A stretch of DNA of 64,000 bases, taken from NCBI RefSeq assembly GCF_010499245.1, contig NZ_JAAGOW010000004.1, positions 1,036,014 through 1,100,013 of the forward strand. Reading direction: 5' to 3'. A program made the position numbers and the translations under genes. Below are positions 52,936-61,164 of this stretch, one piece after another. This DNA is from Variovorax sp. WS11 (GTDB taxonomy: Bacteria > Pseudomonadota > Gammaproteobacteria > Burkholderiales > Burkholderiaceae_C). The notes under the pieces were generated by a model. That model saw only the letters and a program-made list of their open reading frames with translations. It did not search any database and was not told the DNA's origin. Each line of letters starts with the position of its first letter. Position 1 is the stretch's first letter.

Positions 52936-53574
52936 ATGGCCAGAATGAAATTCATCTGTGACGCCGAGCGTTGCATCGAATGCAACGGTTGCGTCACTGC
53001 CTGCAAGGCAGAGCACGACGTGCCATGGGGTGTCAATCGACGCCGGGTGGTCACGCTCAACGACGGCGTCCCGGGAGAGAAGTCCATCTCGGTCGCGTGC
53101 ATGCATTGCTCCGATGCCCCCTGCATGGCGGTGTGTCCGGTCGACTGCTTCTACCGGACCGACGACGGTGTCGTTCTGCATGACAAGGATGTCTGCATCG
53201 GCTGCGGCTACTGCGCCTACGCCTGCCCATTCGGCGCGCCGCAGTTCCCCTCGCAGGGCGCTTTCGGCGCACGCGGCAAGATGGACAAGTGCACCTTCTG
53301 CGCCGGTGGCCCCGAAGCCAACGGCTCCGAGGCCGAGTACGAAAAGTATGGCCGCAATCGCTTGGCCGAGGGCAAGCTCCCCGCCTGCGCCGAGATGTGC
53401 TCGACCAAGGCGCTGCTCGGGGGGGACGGCGACGTGGTCGCCGACATTTTCCGCACGCGCGTCCTGGCGCGCGGCAAGGGCAGCGAGATCTGGGGATGGG
53501 GTACCGCCTACGGCATCCCATCGAATGGGTCCGGCAACGCGCCACAGCAACCGAAGGCGGGGCCAACGAAATGA
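52936..53574 (+). CDS. fdh3B: formate dehydrogenase beta (iron-sulfur) subunit, FDH3 type
   Basis: 212 residues; AAGGAG upstream. Four ferredoxin-type Cys clusters: CDAERCIECNGCVTACKAEH, CMHCSDAPCMAVCPVDCFY, CIGCGYCAYACPFGAPQF and the CTFCAG/CAEMC pair, enough for four 4Fe-4S centres. There is no signal peptide or anchor, so it is carried out of the cell with the TAT-exported alpha subunit. It transfers electrons from alpha to the gamma cytochrome b. Confidence 0.93.
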   Translation: MARMKFICDAERCIECNGCVTACKAEHDVPWGVNRRRVVTLNDGVPGEKSISVACMHCSDAPCMAVCPVDCFYRTDDGVVLHDKDVCIGCGYCAYACPFGAPQFPSQGAFGARGKMDKCTFCAGGPEANGSEAEYEKYGRNRLAEGKLPACAEMCSTKALLGGDGDVVADIFRTRVLARGKGSEIWGWGTAYGIPSNGSGNAPQQPKAGPTK

Positions 53575-53804
53575 CGAAAGCTCGCCTGTCGATCCTGTTG
53601 TGCGCCGCCGCGATGGTCACAGCCTGCGGCGAGAGGGCGCAGACCACAGGCGAAGAGTCGGTGACGTATGACGTTCCATCCTGGCAAGGCGCCGAGAACC
53701 GCTACGTCGCGCCAGGCTGGCAGCAAGGCGACCGCGCCAGCTGGGAAAAGCAACTGAGAAGGCGCACCCAGTCACAGAATGAGCACGTCAGGATCAGCCA
53801 CTGA
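53571..53804 (+). CDS. small lipoprotein of the fdh operon
   Basis: 77 residues, ATG overlapping the beta stop (ATGA), so coupled. Lipoprotein signal MTKARLSILLCAAAMVTAC with the lipobox V-T-A-C (Cys19). The mature part is short and charged (VPSWQGAENRYVAPGWQQGD). Its place inside the operon suggests a role in assembly or tethering; no known family. Confidence 0.75.
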   Translation: MTKARLSILLCAAAMVTACGERAQTTGEESVTYDVPSWQGAENRYVAPGWQQGDRASWEKQLRRRTQSQNEHVRISH

Positions 53805-53837
53805 GCTGTTTGATCGCATTGAACTGAAGGAATCCCC

Positions 53838-54974
53838 ATGCAACGCTCCATTCGTAGTGCATTGTTGAGCGCTTTTGCGGCGCTCGCACTGACAGGCGCT
53901 GCACTGGCCGAGCGCGCTGCGCCGCCCGTGGACCAGGTCCCACAGGCCATCGTACCGGTCGTAGCGGAGGTGGAGGAGGCGGCACCAGCCGAAAGCAATG
54001 CCGAGCGAGCCAAGACCCAGCCCGGCAACAACGCGCCATTCTGGCGGGCCGTGCGCGACTGGAGCCCGCAATCAGATACCACCAGTGCCGTACGGGGCAT
54101 CGAGAGCACCGTATTGATCCAACCCTTCGTGCAGTATCCGGGCTCGCGCTTCGCCACCGCGGGCGAAGCCTGGCGGCAGGTGCGCAACCAGTGGATCATT
54201 CCATACGGCAGCGCGCTGCTCGGTATCGTCGTGCTGGCGATTGCGCTTTTCCACTGGCGCAAGGGTCCGATCGGGCAAGAGGCAAACAGCGGCCACGCCA
54301 TCGAGCGCTTCACCTACTTCGAACGTGCCGCGCATTGGGCCAATGCCTTCGCCTTCTGCGTCCTCGCCATCTCCGGCATCGTGATGGCGTTCGGCAAGTT
54401 CTTTCTTCTGCCACTCATCGGGGGCGCCGCGTTCGGCTGGCTGAGCTATGCGCTGAAAACTGGGCACAACATTGTCGGACCCCTGTTCGCAGTATCGCTA
54501 CTCATCGTGTTCTTCACTTTCATCCGATCCAATTGGCCGCGTCGCGAGGACATCACCTGGTTGCGCAGGGCCGGAGGCTTGTTCGGCGGAAAGGAAGTGC
54601 CATCACATCGTTTCAACGCCGGCGAGAAAGTGGTGTTCTGGGGCGGCGTACTGCTGCTCGGCAGCATTGTCGTCGGCAGTGGCCTGGTCCTCGATCGGCT
54701 CATCCCGAGCGTGGCGCTGCTGCGCAGCGACATGCAGGTTGCCCACATGATCCATGCGGTCGCGGCAGTGCTGATGATGGCGCTGTTCGCCGGCCACATC
54801 TACATCGGCACGATTGGCATGCGTGGCGCCTACCGCGCGATGCGTGACGGTGAGGTAGACGAAGGCTGGGCCAGGGAGCACCACGCGCTTTGGTACGAAG
54901 ACATCTGCAAAGGCAAGATTTCCGCGCGTCGTACCGAGCGGCCGCCCTCCAGAGAAACCGTCGTTCGGGGCTGA
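53838..54974 (+). CDS. formate dehydrogenase gamma subunit (cytochrome b)
   Basis: 378 residues; GAAGGAATCCCC precedes the ATG. A signal peptide (residues 1-24) and a periplasmic 100-residue extension precede four transmembrane helices. Heme-b His candidates are ERAAHWANAF, KTGHNIVGP, HMIHAVAAVL and FAGHIYIG, the FdnI pattern. It anchors the complex to the inner membrane and reduces quinone. The extra N-terminal domain is typical of FDH3-type gamma subunits, which are longer than E. coli FdnI. Confidence 0.92.
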   Translation: MQRSIRSALLSAFAALALTGAALAERAAPPVDQVPQAIVPVVAEVEEAAPAESNAERAKTQPGNNAPFWRAVRDWSPQSDTTSAVRGIESTVLIQPFVQYPGSRFATAGEAWRQVRNQWIIPYGSALLGIVVLAIALFHWRKGPIGQEANSGHAIERFTYFERAAHWANAFAFCVLAISGIVMAFGKFFLLPLIGGAAFGWLSYALKTGHNIVGPLFAVSLLIVFFTFIRSNWPRREDITWLRRAGGLFGGKEVPSHRFNAGEKVVFWGGVLLLGSIVVGSGLVLDRLIPSVALLRSDMQVAHMIHAVAAVLMMALFAGHIYIGTIGMRGAYRAMRDGEVDEGWAREHHALWYEDICKGKISARRTERPPSRETVVRG

Positions 54975-55019
54975 CAAATGGACGGCCGAGCTCTCCCCAT
55001 CGCCCGCGCAAGCATCACC

Positions 55020-55325
55020 ATGCACGTGCTTCGTCTATCGCCTCTCGGCGCGGCCCTGTACGCTGCATCTGCTGCAGCACCGCTGCCCGCGCCGAGTGAA
55101 GACGCCACGGCCCAGGCGGCCGAGGCCGCGACATCGCGCAACGCCAAGCTCGCCGCCTTCCAGCTGTGCCAGGCCCAGGACCAGGCCGGCGCTGACGGCC
55201 TGAAGAAGACCGGACGGACCGCCGCTCCCGTGGGTGCAACGTCGGGGCCCTGCGTTGACCCGGGCAGCCCTGTCGTGCCAATCTCTCCTGCTACGCCCGC
55301 TCCATCGCCGGGCAAATCGTCTTGA
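55020..55325 (+). CDS. small exported protein in the fdh operon
   Basis: 101 residues from the ATG at 55020, chosen because a signal-like segment follows (LRLSPLGAALYAASAAAPLP); an in-frame ATG at 54978 adds 14 residues. The mature part is Ala-rich with two cysteines (QLCQAQDQ and GPCVDP) and a Pro/Ser tail. No family recognised. It sits between gamma and fdhD, its stop overlapping the fdhD start. Confidence 0.5.
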   Translation: MHVLRLSPLGAALYAASAAAPLPAPSEDATAQAAEAATSRNAKLAAFQLCQAQDQAGADGLKKTGRTAAPVGATSGPCVDPGSPVVPISPATPAPSPGKSS

Positions 55326-56227
55326 CGATCGCCACGGCATCGCCGCCACTTAGCGTCACGGCCGATGGCCTGCGCGTGACGAGGGCAGGGTTGCCGTTGA
55401 CGCAAGAGGTCGAGGTGCTCGATGAGTTCGGCGAGCGCCGCAGCATCCACATTCCCGTCGAACGACCTCTGACCGTCTTTGTTGACAAGTGCGAGCTGGT
55501 CACGCTGATGACATTGGGTGCCTCACCCGAACTGCTCGTGTTGGGCTACCTGCGCAACCAGCGGTTGATCGCCAGCGCTTCAGAGATCGATTCAATCACA
55601 GTCGATTGGGAAGTGCATAGCGCAGCGGTCAGGACACGCGCAGGCATTCACTCCTTCGCCCAGAAGACGGCGAGGCGTGTTGTGACCACCGGTTGCGGTC
55701 AAGGCACGGTGTTCGGCGACTTGATGTCGCAGGTGGCAACACTGCGTCTGCCGGAGCCGCCAGCGGCGCGCATCCGCCAGTCGACGCTGCAAGGCATCCT
55801 GGAGGTCATGCGCCAGCGCGACAGCATTCACCGCAAGGCTGGCTCCGTGCACGGCTGCGCGTTGTTTCGTGGTGCAGAGATGCTGGTGACTTTCGAGGAC
55901 GTCGGCCGTCACAACGCGATCGACACGATCGCTGGCTGGATGTGGACCCATGGCAATGTTTCGCACTGCGTGCGCGGCGCCGACAAGATTTTCTACACCA
56001 CAGGTCGACTGACCAGCGAGATGGTGATGAAAGCGGCGTTGATGGGTGTTCCCATCATCGTCTCGCGCAACGGCGTGACGCAGATGGGCCTCGACATGGC
56101 GCGTCAACTGGGTATGGCGCTCTTCGGCCGAGCGGCCAACCGTCATTTCATCTGCTACACCGGCTTCGACCGGTTCGACTCAGAGCCCGATTCACGGCTT
56201 GGTCCGCAGCCCATGGCCGCGAACTGA
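55322..56227 (+). CDS. fdhD: FdhD, sulfurtransferase for formate dehydrogenase
   Basis: 301 residues; TTG start overlapping the stop of the previous gene. FdhD moves sulfur to the molybdenum cofactor so that formate dehydrogenase becomes active. Matches are LVTLMTLGASPELLVLGYLR, VVTTGCGQGTVF, HGCALFRGAEMLVTFEDVGR then HNAIDTIAGW, and TGRLTSEMVMKAALMGVPII. In E. coli the active loop has two Cys (C-x-x-C); here only one is present in that loop (Cys125 in TGCGQG). Last gene of the operon. Confidence 0.92.
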   Translation: MTIATASPPLSVTADGLRVTRAGLPLTQEVEVLDEFGERRSIHIPVERPLTVFVDKCELVTLMTLGASPELLVLGYLRNQRLIASASEIDSITVDWEVHSAAVRTRAGIHSFAQKTARRVVTTGCGQGTVFGDLMSQVATLRLPEPPAARIRQSTLQGILEVMRQRDSIHRKAGSVHGCALFRGAEMLVTFEDVGRHNAIDTIAGWMWTHGNVSHCVRGADKIFYTTGRLTSEMVMKAALMGVPIIVSRNGVTQMGLDMARQLGMALFGRAANRHFICYTGFDRFDSEPDSRLGPQPMAAN

Positions 56228-56288
56228 GAGGATCGAAGTGAGGTCGCGCTCTCCCACACCATGGCGGCGTTCCCCGGAGCCCAACACC

Positions 56289-56849
56289 TCATTCAGGGAG
56301 CTCGATTCCCCGGCGCTCCCGCATCGAGCGTCCGATTCGCTCCAGCTCGTCCTCGCTCAACAGGCGCGCGGCCATCGGCAGGAGCTCTTGCTCCTCACGC
56401 TCCATGTGCCTCGCGTACAAGCCGACCAGCGCTTGCACATCCTCGAAGCTCAGCGCCACGCCATGGCCCGCGACAATCTGCTCGAGCTTGGCGCGCACAT
56501 GGCGCCAACGTGCTTCGAGCTCCCGGTGCTCGTCCGCGAGGCCTTGTGTCATCTCGCGCAGGCACACCGGGTCCGAGCCAGCCATCGATTCGATGAGCGC
56601 AGGGAAGAGATCCTTCTCCTCATCTTCATGATGATGCTTCGCCGCGGTATCGAAGTAGCGCATGACGTTGGCCGCTGCGGCACGCGCGTCCTCGTCTGCG
56701 CCGTGGCTTGCCAGGTGCGGCACGAGCCGCTGCAACGTCGCGCACTGGCGCTCGATGCGGCCGTGGCAAGCGGACAGCATCTCCAGTGGCGCCTCGAAGC
56801 CGCCAACCGGCAGCGAACGGCCTCGGCGGCCTGCAATGTCGATGCTCAT
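56289..56849 (-). CDS. hemerythrin-like domain protein
   Basis: 186 residues. Di-iron ligands of the hemerythrin/HHE fold are visible: LSACHGRIERQ, KHHHEDEEKDLFPAL, LADEHRELEARW and YARHMEREEQELLPM. Such proteins bind oxygen or nitric oxide or handle iron. It has a 25-residue head and no membrane segment. The ATG at 56849 overlaps the stop of the PAS gene (ATGA), so production is coupled to the PAS protein. Confidence 0.9.
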   Translation of the reverse strand: MSIDIAGRRGRSLPVGGFEAPLEMLSACHGRIERQCATLQRLVPHLASHGADEDARAAAANVMRYFDTAAKHHHEDEEKDLFPALIESMAGSDPVCLREMTQGLADEHRELEARWRHVRAKLEQIVAGHGVALSFEDVQALVGLYARHMEREEQELLPMAARLLSEDELERIGRSMRERRGIELPE

Positions 56850-57289
56850 GGTGCCTGTTCCCCCAATGCTGCGATCTGCGCTCGAAGCGCCCGCTCTGAT
56901 TCGTACCGCTCGCAGCAATCACGGCCCACCGCTACCGCACCGACGACCGCCCCCTTCGCATCGGCGACGAGACCGAAGCTGAGGTCGACGTACAACTTGC
57001 GGCCATCCTTGTGGATCGACCGGGTTGTGCGCACCTGGTTCCCGTACCGCGTCTTGCCGGTGTCGATGGCACGGCGGAAGCCCTCCCAGTGGCCGGCGCG
57101 CAATCGCTCCGGGATGATGACATCAAGACTGCGGCCGAGAACTTCACCGGCTGCAAACCCGAAAACAGCCTCGGCGCCGGGGTTCCAGACCCGAATCACA
57201 CCCTCGCGGTCCGCGAAGATCACCGCGTCCGGGATCTTTTCGACGATGGCTTCGAACAGGGCATGGCCCATGAGGTGATTCGGATGCAT
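56846..57289 (-). CDS. single PAS-domain sensor protein
   Basis: 147 residues; AGGAGAAC before the ATG. One PAS domain: FEAIVEKIPDAVIFADREGV, IRVWNPGAEAVFGFAAGEVL, RLRAGHWEGFRRAIDTGKTR and SIHKDGRKLYVDLSFGLVAD, followed by a short helical tail with CCERYESERALRAQ. No output domain, so it must act on a partner. The start is just upstream of a MarR gene in the same direction; coupled to hemerythrin, suggesting an oxygen, nitric oxide or redox sensing pair. Confidence 0.9.
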   Translation of the reverse strand: MHPNHLMGHALFEAIVEKIPDAVIFADREGVIRVWNPGAEAVFGFAAGEVLGRSLDVIIPERLRAGHWEGFRRAIDTGKTRYGNQVRTTRSIHKDGRKLYVDLSFGLVADAKGAVVGAVAVGRDCCERYESERALRAQIAALGEQAP

Positions 57290-57311
57290 CGATGTTCTCC
57301 TGATCATTCGC

Positions 57312-57728
57312 CTATGGCGTTCCGTCGCCGACGCCGGGGACGGCGAATCCGTCCATCACCGACAGAAGCTCGTCTCGATGAAGTCGCGCCAGTTGATTCA
57401 GACGCCGCTCGCCTGCCGGCGTCAACCGAATCTCCACCCGCCGCTGGTCATCCCGGCCCACGTTGCGCCTCACCAAGCCAGCCTCTTCACATCTCGAGAT
57501 CAGTGCCACGACGCCATGGTGCTTGGCCTGCAGTCGCTCGGCCAGCTCCCCCACAGTCGCCCACTCTCGGCCAGGAAACCCCTTGATCTGGAGCATCAGT
57601 TGGTACTGCAGCGGAGTGACTCCGTTCAGGCGTGTCACCTCCTCACTGAACCTTAGAAAACGTCGCAGTTGATAGCGAAACCGGGCCAGCGTCTCGAAAT
57701 CCACCTTCGACATCTTGTGTGTACTCAT
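57312..57728 (-). CDS. MarR family transcriptional regulator
   Basis: 138 residues; AAAGGG upstream of the ATG. Winged helix: RLNGVTPLQYQLMLQIKGFP, TVGELAERLQAKHHGVVALI, SRCEEAGLVRRNVGRDDQRR, VEIRLTPAGERRLNQLARLH. It lies divergent from an FAD/NAD reductase gene with a perfect 27-bp palindrome between, which is almost certainly its operator and allows control of itself (and PAS-hemerythrin) and the reductase. Ligand unknown. Confidence 0.92.
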   Translation of the reverse strand: MSTHKMSKVDFETLARFRYQLRRFLRFSEEVTRLNGVTPLQYQLMLQIKGFPGREWATVGELAERLQAKHHGVVALISRCEEAGLVRRNVGRDDQRRVEIRLTPAGERRLNQLARLHRDELLSVMDGFAVPGVGDGTP

Positions 57729-57750
57729 GCGCAATTGCCCTTTCGAAACC

Positions 57751-57777
57751 CAAACATATCACGCCGTGATATGTTTG
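57751..57777. promoter_or_regulatory. perfect palindromic operator for the MarR regulator
   Basis: Arms CAAACATATCACG and CGTGATATGTTTG, 13 bp each, perfect around one central C. It begins 22 bases upstream of the MarR start and 147 bases before the reductase start. Confidence 0.8.
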
Positions 57778-57923
57778 CACGAAACCCCAGTGAGCTCACC
57801 CTTCACTGGCTATGGATGAGCAGGGCACCAGGCCCTTCGCATCTGAGTGATTCGCTGTCACACAGAGACGACGGGGGCGACATCATCGGCGGTTCACACC
57901 GCGGCGATCAACGGGAGATCAGT

Positions 57924-58646
57924 ATGACCAGCTATCGATCGACACTCCAGGGACGCGAACAGATTGCGCACGGCACGGTGGCGTTTCAATTCGAGAAGCC
58001 CTTCGATTTCAGCTTCAAGCCAGGTCAGGCGATTGACGTTGTGCTCGCTGATGCCAGGACGGTCGACGCCCAGAGCGGACGCCACACCTTTTCGATCGTC
58101 AGCGCACCTTTCGAAAGCGAACTCACCATTGCCACACGCATGCGCGACAGCACCTTCAAGCGCGCGCTCGCCAGGCTGCCCGTCGGCTCGCTCATTGAGA
58201 TCGAAGGTCCTTTCGGTTCACTGACCCTGCACAACGATTTTGCACGCGCGGCCGTCTTTATTGCAGGCGGCATCGGCATCACTCCTTTCATGAGCATCCT
58301 GCGGCAAGCGATGCACGACCAGCGTAAGCAGCGTCTGGTACTGCTCTACTCAAACCGCCGACCCGAGGACACCGCATTCCTTTCCGAACTGCAAAGTTTT
58401 GAAGAGCGCAACCTCAGCTTCCGACTGGTCGCGACGATGACGCTGATGAGCGCCTCCGTCCAACCGTGGGAAGGGCAGACAGGCATGGTCAACGAAGCGC
58501 TGTTGAAGGCTGCCGCTGAGGGTCTATCGAATCCCATCTACTACGTCGCCGGCCCTCCGGGCCTGGTTGCAGGGATGCGGCAGACCTTGCATGACTCAGG
58601 CGTCGATGACGACGACATTCGCAGCGAAGAGTTCTACGGCTACTGA
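57924..58646 (+). CDS. FAD/NAD(P)-binding oxidoreductase (ferredoxin-NADP reductase superfamily)
   Basis: 240 residues; GGGAGATCAGT before the ATG. FAD-binding RHTFSIVSAP in the R-x-Y/F-(S/T) position, dinucleotide-binding FIAGGIGITPFMSILRQA, VLLYSNRRPEDTAFLSELQS and YYVAGPPGLVAGMRQTLHDS, ending DDIRSEEFYGY as in oxygenase reductases and flavohemoglobin-like reductases. No ferredoxin domain, so it passes electrons to a separate partner. Controlled by the divergent MarR protein. Confidence 0.9.
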   Translation: MTSYRSTLQGREQIAHGTVAFQFEKPFDFSFKPGQAIDVVLADARTVDAQSGRHTFSIVSAPFESELTIATRMRDSTFKRALARLPVGSLIEIEGPFGSLTLHNDFARAAVFIAGGIGITPFMSILRQAMHDQRKQRLVLLYSNRRPEDTAFLSELQSFEERNLSFRLVATMTLMSASVQPWEGQTGMVNEALLKAAAEGLSNPIYYVAGPPGLVAGMRQTLHDSGVDDDDIRSEEFYGY

Positions 58647-58696
58647 TCAACGGGAACGTGGCGACGCGTCACCCCATCTAACGATAGAGAGTAGAC

Positions 58697-59428
58697 ATGC
58701 AAGCCTTCCCGCTTTCCCCGAGTTTCCCCCCGCCAAAAACCATCTCGGCTGCATCGACGGATTTCGACCTCACCGAGCGTGCCGCCGACGGCGACGAGTT
58801 CGCCTTCGAATGCATCATGCGACGCCACAACCGGCTGCTGTTTCGCACCGCGCGCAGTATCCTGAAGAGCGACGCAGACACCGAAGATGCGCTGCAGGAA
58901 GCGTACCTGCGGGCCTGGCGCGCACTGCCTACCTTTCGCGCCGGCGCGAAGCTTTCGACTTGGCTGGTGCGCATCGTCATCAACGAAGCGCTCGGGCGCC
59001 TGCGCCGCAGCCGCGCGGAGGTGATTCCTCTTGAGTCCGCCATGGCGTGCGCCGATCCGCTGACGCAGAGATCGTTCGAGGAAGACGCCGACCTCCAGCC
59101 CGAGCTATGCGCAATGCGCTCAGAAGTGCGACGACTGATGGAAGCCCGCATCGACAGCCTTCCCGAGGCCTTTCGCACGGTATTCGTGCTGCGCGCAGTG
59201 GAAGAGCTGAGTGTCGAGGAGATCTCTGCGGCATTGGACGTTCCCGAAGCCACCGTACGCACGCGATTCTTCCGAGCACGCGGTCTGCTGCGTGAAGGCC
59301 TGTCGCACGACGTCGATCTCGCGATCGACGACGCGTTCGCCTTCGCCGGCGCGCGCTGCGACCGTATCGTCGCTGGCGTTATGGCCAGTGTCGCGGAGCA
59401 CCGGGACATCTCCCGGTCAAGTTTCTAA
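58697..59428 (+). CDS. ECF RNA polymerase sigma factor
   Basis: 243 residues. Region 2: FECIMRRHNRLLFRTARSIL then SDADTEDALQEAYLRAWRAL and AKLSTWLVRIVINEALGRLR. Region 4: DSLPEAFRTVFVLRAVEELS, VEEISAALDVPEATVRTRFF with RARGLLREGL. N- and C-terminal extensions are modest. No anti-sigma gene is adjacent; the next genes are a ferritin-like exported protein and cytochrome c, its likely operon. Ribosome site is weak (GATAGAGAG). Confidence 0.92.
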   Translation: MQAFPLSPSFPPPKTISAASTDFDLTERAADGDEFAFECIMRRHNRLLFRTARSILKSDADTEDALQEAYLRAWRALPTFRAGAKLSTWLVRIVINEALGRLRRSRAEVIPLESAMACADPLTQRSFEEDADLQPELCAMRSEVRRLMEARIDSLPEAFRTVFVLRAVEELSVEEISAALDVPEATVRTRFFRARGLLREGLSHDVDLAIDDAFAFAGARCDRIVAGVMASVAEHRDISRSSF

Positions 59429-59445
59429 CCCACCTGGAGATTGCC

Positions 59446-60015
59446 ATGTCTTTTCTGCTAATGCCCAACCCTCACTCCGCCCGCCGCCTCTTCCTGGGCC
59501 AATCGAGCCTGGTGCTGTCCGGCGCTGCGGTAGCGTTGCTCGCCGGCAAACATGCGCTTGCCGCCAAGTCGGATGATGCCGCAGCCAAGGATACGCAGAT
59601 TCTCAACACTGCTCTCGCCGCAGAGCTCGAGGCGATTGCGGCATACCAGCTCGGGGCCGAGAGCAATCTCCTGCAGAAACCGACGCTCGACCTCGCCCTG
59701 ACCTTCCAAGGACACCACAAAGAGCATGCCGACCTGCTGGCCAAGACGGTCGAGAAACTCGGTGGCAAACCCGTGGCGGCCAAGGCGAAGTACAGCTTCC
59801 CCGCTGAGAAGCTGAAGTCGCAAGCCGACGTGCTGCAGTTCGCCGCCACGCTGGAGCAAGGAGCCGTGAGCGCGTACCTCGGGGCTGTGCCTCTGTTCGG
59901 TAACCGCGACTTGTCCAAGGCTGCCGCCAGCATCCTCGGCGATGAGGCCATGCACTGGGCCATCCTGCGGCAAGCATTGGGTCAAGTGCCAGTTCCTTCG
60001 GCCTACGTGGCGTGA
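59446..60015 (+). CDS. exported ferritin-like (four-helix bundle) protein
   Basis: 189 residues; GGAGATTGCC before the ATG. A TAT-like or Sec signal (HSARRLFLGQSSLVLSGAAV, ending HALAA). The mature protein has paired helices with E/H residues suited to a metal site: NTALAAELEAIAAYQLGAES, FQGHHKEHADLLAKTVEKLG, AATLEQGAVSAYLGAVPLF and GDEAMHWAILRQAL. It belongs to the ferritin-like superfamily of exported proteins found beside ECF sigma factors; function unknown. Overlaps the cytochrome c leader by a few bases. Confidence 0.85.
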   Translation: MSFLLMPNPHSARRLFLGQSSLVLSGAAVALLAGKHALAAKSDDAAAKDTQILNTALAAELEAIAAYQLGAESNLLQKPTLDLALTFQGHHKEHADLLAKTVEKLGGKPVAAKAKYSFPAEKLKSQADVLQFAATLEQGAVSAYLGAVPLFGNRDLSKAAASILGDEAMHWAILRQALGQVPVPSAYVA

Positions 60016-60017
60016 CG

Positions 60018-60413
60018 ATGCGCTGGGCCCTTGCGGGGGTGCTCGCGCTTTGCGCCAGTGCGCCCCTCGCGGCTGCACCGGACGTGGTGCGTGGCGAGTT
60101 GGTCTACGCCCGTTGCCTTGCCTGCCACGCCCTTGCGTACGACCGTGTCGGACCGCGCCACTGCGGTCTTCTCGGTCGGCTGGCTGGCAGTGTTCCCGGT
60201 TTCAACTACTCAGCGGCAATGAAGAACTCCAAGATCCGCTGGGACGAGAGGACACTGGACCTCTTCCTGACCAAGCCATTGAAGCTGGTGCCCGGCAGCT
60301 CAATGACCTACGACGGCGTTGCGAACCCAGAGGACCGCGCCAATCTGATTGCCTACCTCAAGCACGTCAACGAGGCACCCGAATGCAGCAAGCAAGCATC
60401 ATCGACCCGATAA
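60018..60413 (+). CDS. exported c-type cytochrome
   Basis: 131 residues. Signal peptide (MRWALAGVLALCASAPLAAA). Heme site C33-L-A-C36-H37, then GPRHCGLLGRLAGSVPGFNY, and GSSMTYDGVANPEDRANLIA with Met as distal ligand and the class I C-terminal helix. The pattern is that of mitochondrial-type cytochrome c. ATG lies 3 bases after the previous stop; the ECF, ferritin-like and cytochrome genes form an operon. Confidence 0.9.
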   Translation: MRWALAGVLALCASAPLAAAPDVVRGELVYARCLACHALAYDRVGPRHCGLLGRLAGSVPGFNYSAAMKNSKIRWDERTLDLFLTKPLKLVPGSSMTYDGVANPEDRANLIAYLKHVNEAPECSKQASSTR

Positions 60414-60540
60414 CACCCCAAAGCGCGCGCGCAGGGACGGGTGCGCCGCATAGACGTTGGATGCTGCGTTCTGACACGCCCACGACGCGGCCTGGTGGGG
60501 CGCCGCCCACGGCAGGTGCGCCGCCTTGCGGAGGCTCGAC

Positions 60541-61164
60541 GTGACGTCGCCAAGCTCACCGCACCCGGTCGTTGGCATTAGGCGCCTGCTCAGCGACGTG
60601 CGGGCGTGCACGATCTGTTCTGCGCATCTACCGCAGAACCCGAGGCCAGTCTTCCAAGTGAGTTCGAAGGCGCGCATCTTGGTAGCCGGGCAGGCTCCCG
60701 GAAGAAAAGTGGCCCAAAGCGGAATTCCGTTCGACGATCCCAGCGGCGACCGCCTTCGGCTCTGGATGGGGTTGGACAAGGATGTGTTCTACGACCCGAG
60801 CATCGTTGCGATCCTGCCGATGGGGTTCTGCTATCCGGGACGCGGCGGCGGGGGCGATCTGCCACCGCGGCCAGAGTGCGCAGCGACATGGCGCGCTCGC
60901 CTGCTTGATCGCCTGCCCCATCTTCAACTCACGCTGGCGATTGGACAGTACGCTCAGACGTGGCACCTCAAGCAGCCACGAGCCCAGGCAACGCTGACCG
61001 AAACGGTCCATGCCTGGCGCGACTACTGGCCCAGCGTGGTGCCCCTCCCCCACCCGAGCCCACGCAACAACATCTGGTTTCGCCGAAATCCGTGGTTCGA
61101 GCAAGAGGTGCTTCCGCCGCTGCAGGCCCGGGTGAAGGCGTTGCGAAAAAGGACGCGGCCATGA
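60541..61164 (+). CDS. uracil-DNA glycosylase superfamily protein
   Basis: 207 residues; GGAGG six bases before the GTG at 60541. Motifs are RILVAGQAPGRKVAQSGIPF (uracil pocket loop GQAPG) and the C-terminal PHPSPRNNIWFRRN (HPSPRN loop). CTICSAH near the N terminus could be part of an iron-sulfur site, but the other cysteines of family 4 enzymes are not all evident. It probably acts on uracil or related bases, or in an uncharacterised branch of the superfamily. Its stop overlaps the PHB synthase start. Confidence 0.85.
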   Translation: MTSPSSPHPVVGIRRLLSDVRACTICSAHLPQNPRPVFQVSSKARILVAGQAPGRKVAQSGIPFDDPSGDRLRLWMGLDKDVFYDPSIVAILPMGFCYPGRGGGGDLPPRPECAATWRARLLDRLPHLQLTLAIGQYAQTWHLKQPRAQATLTETVHAWRDYWPSVVPLPHPSPRNNIWFRRNPWFEQEVLPPLQARVKALRKRTRP

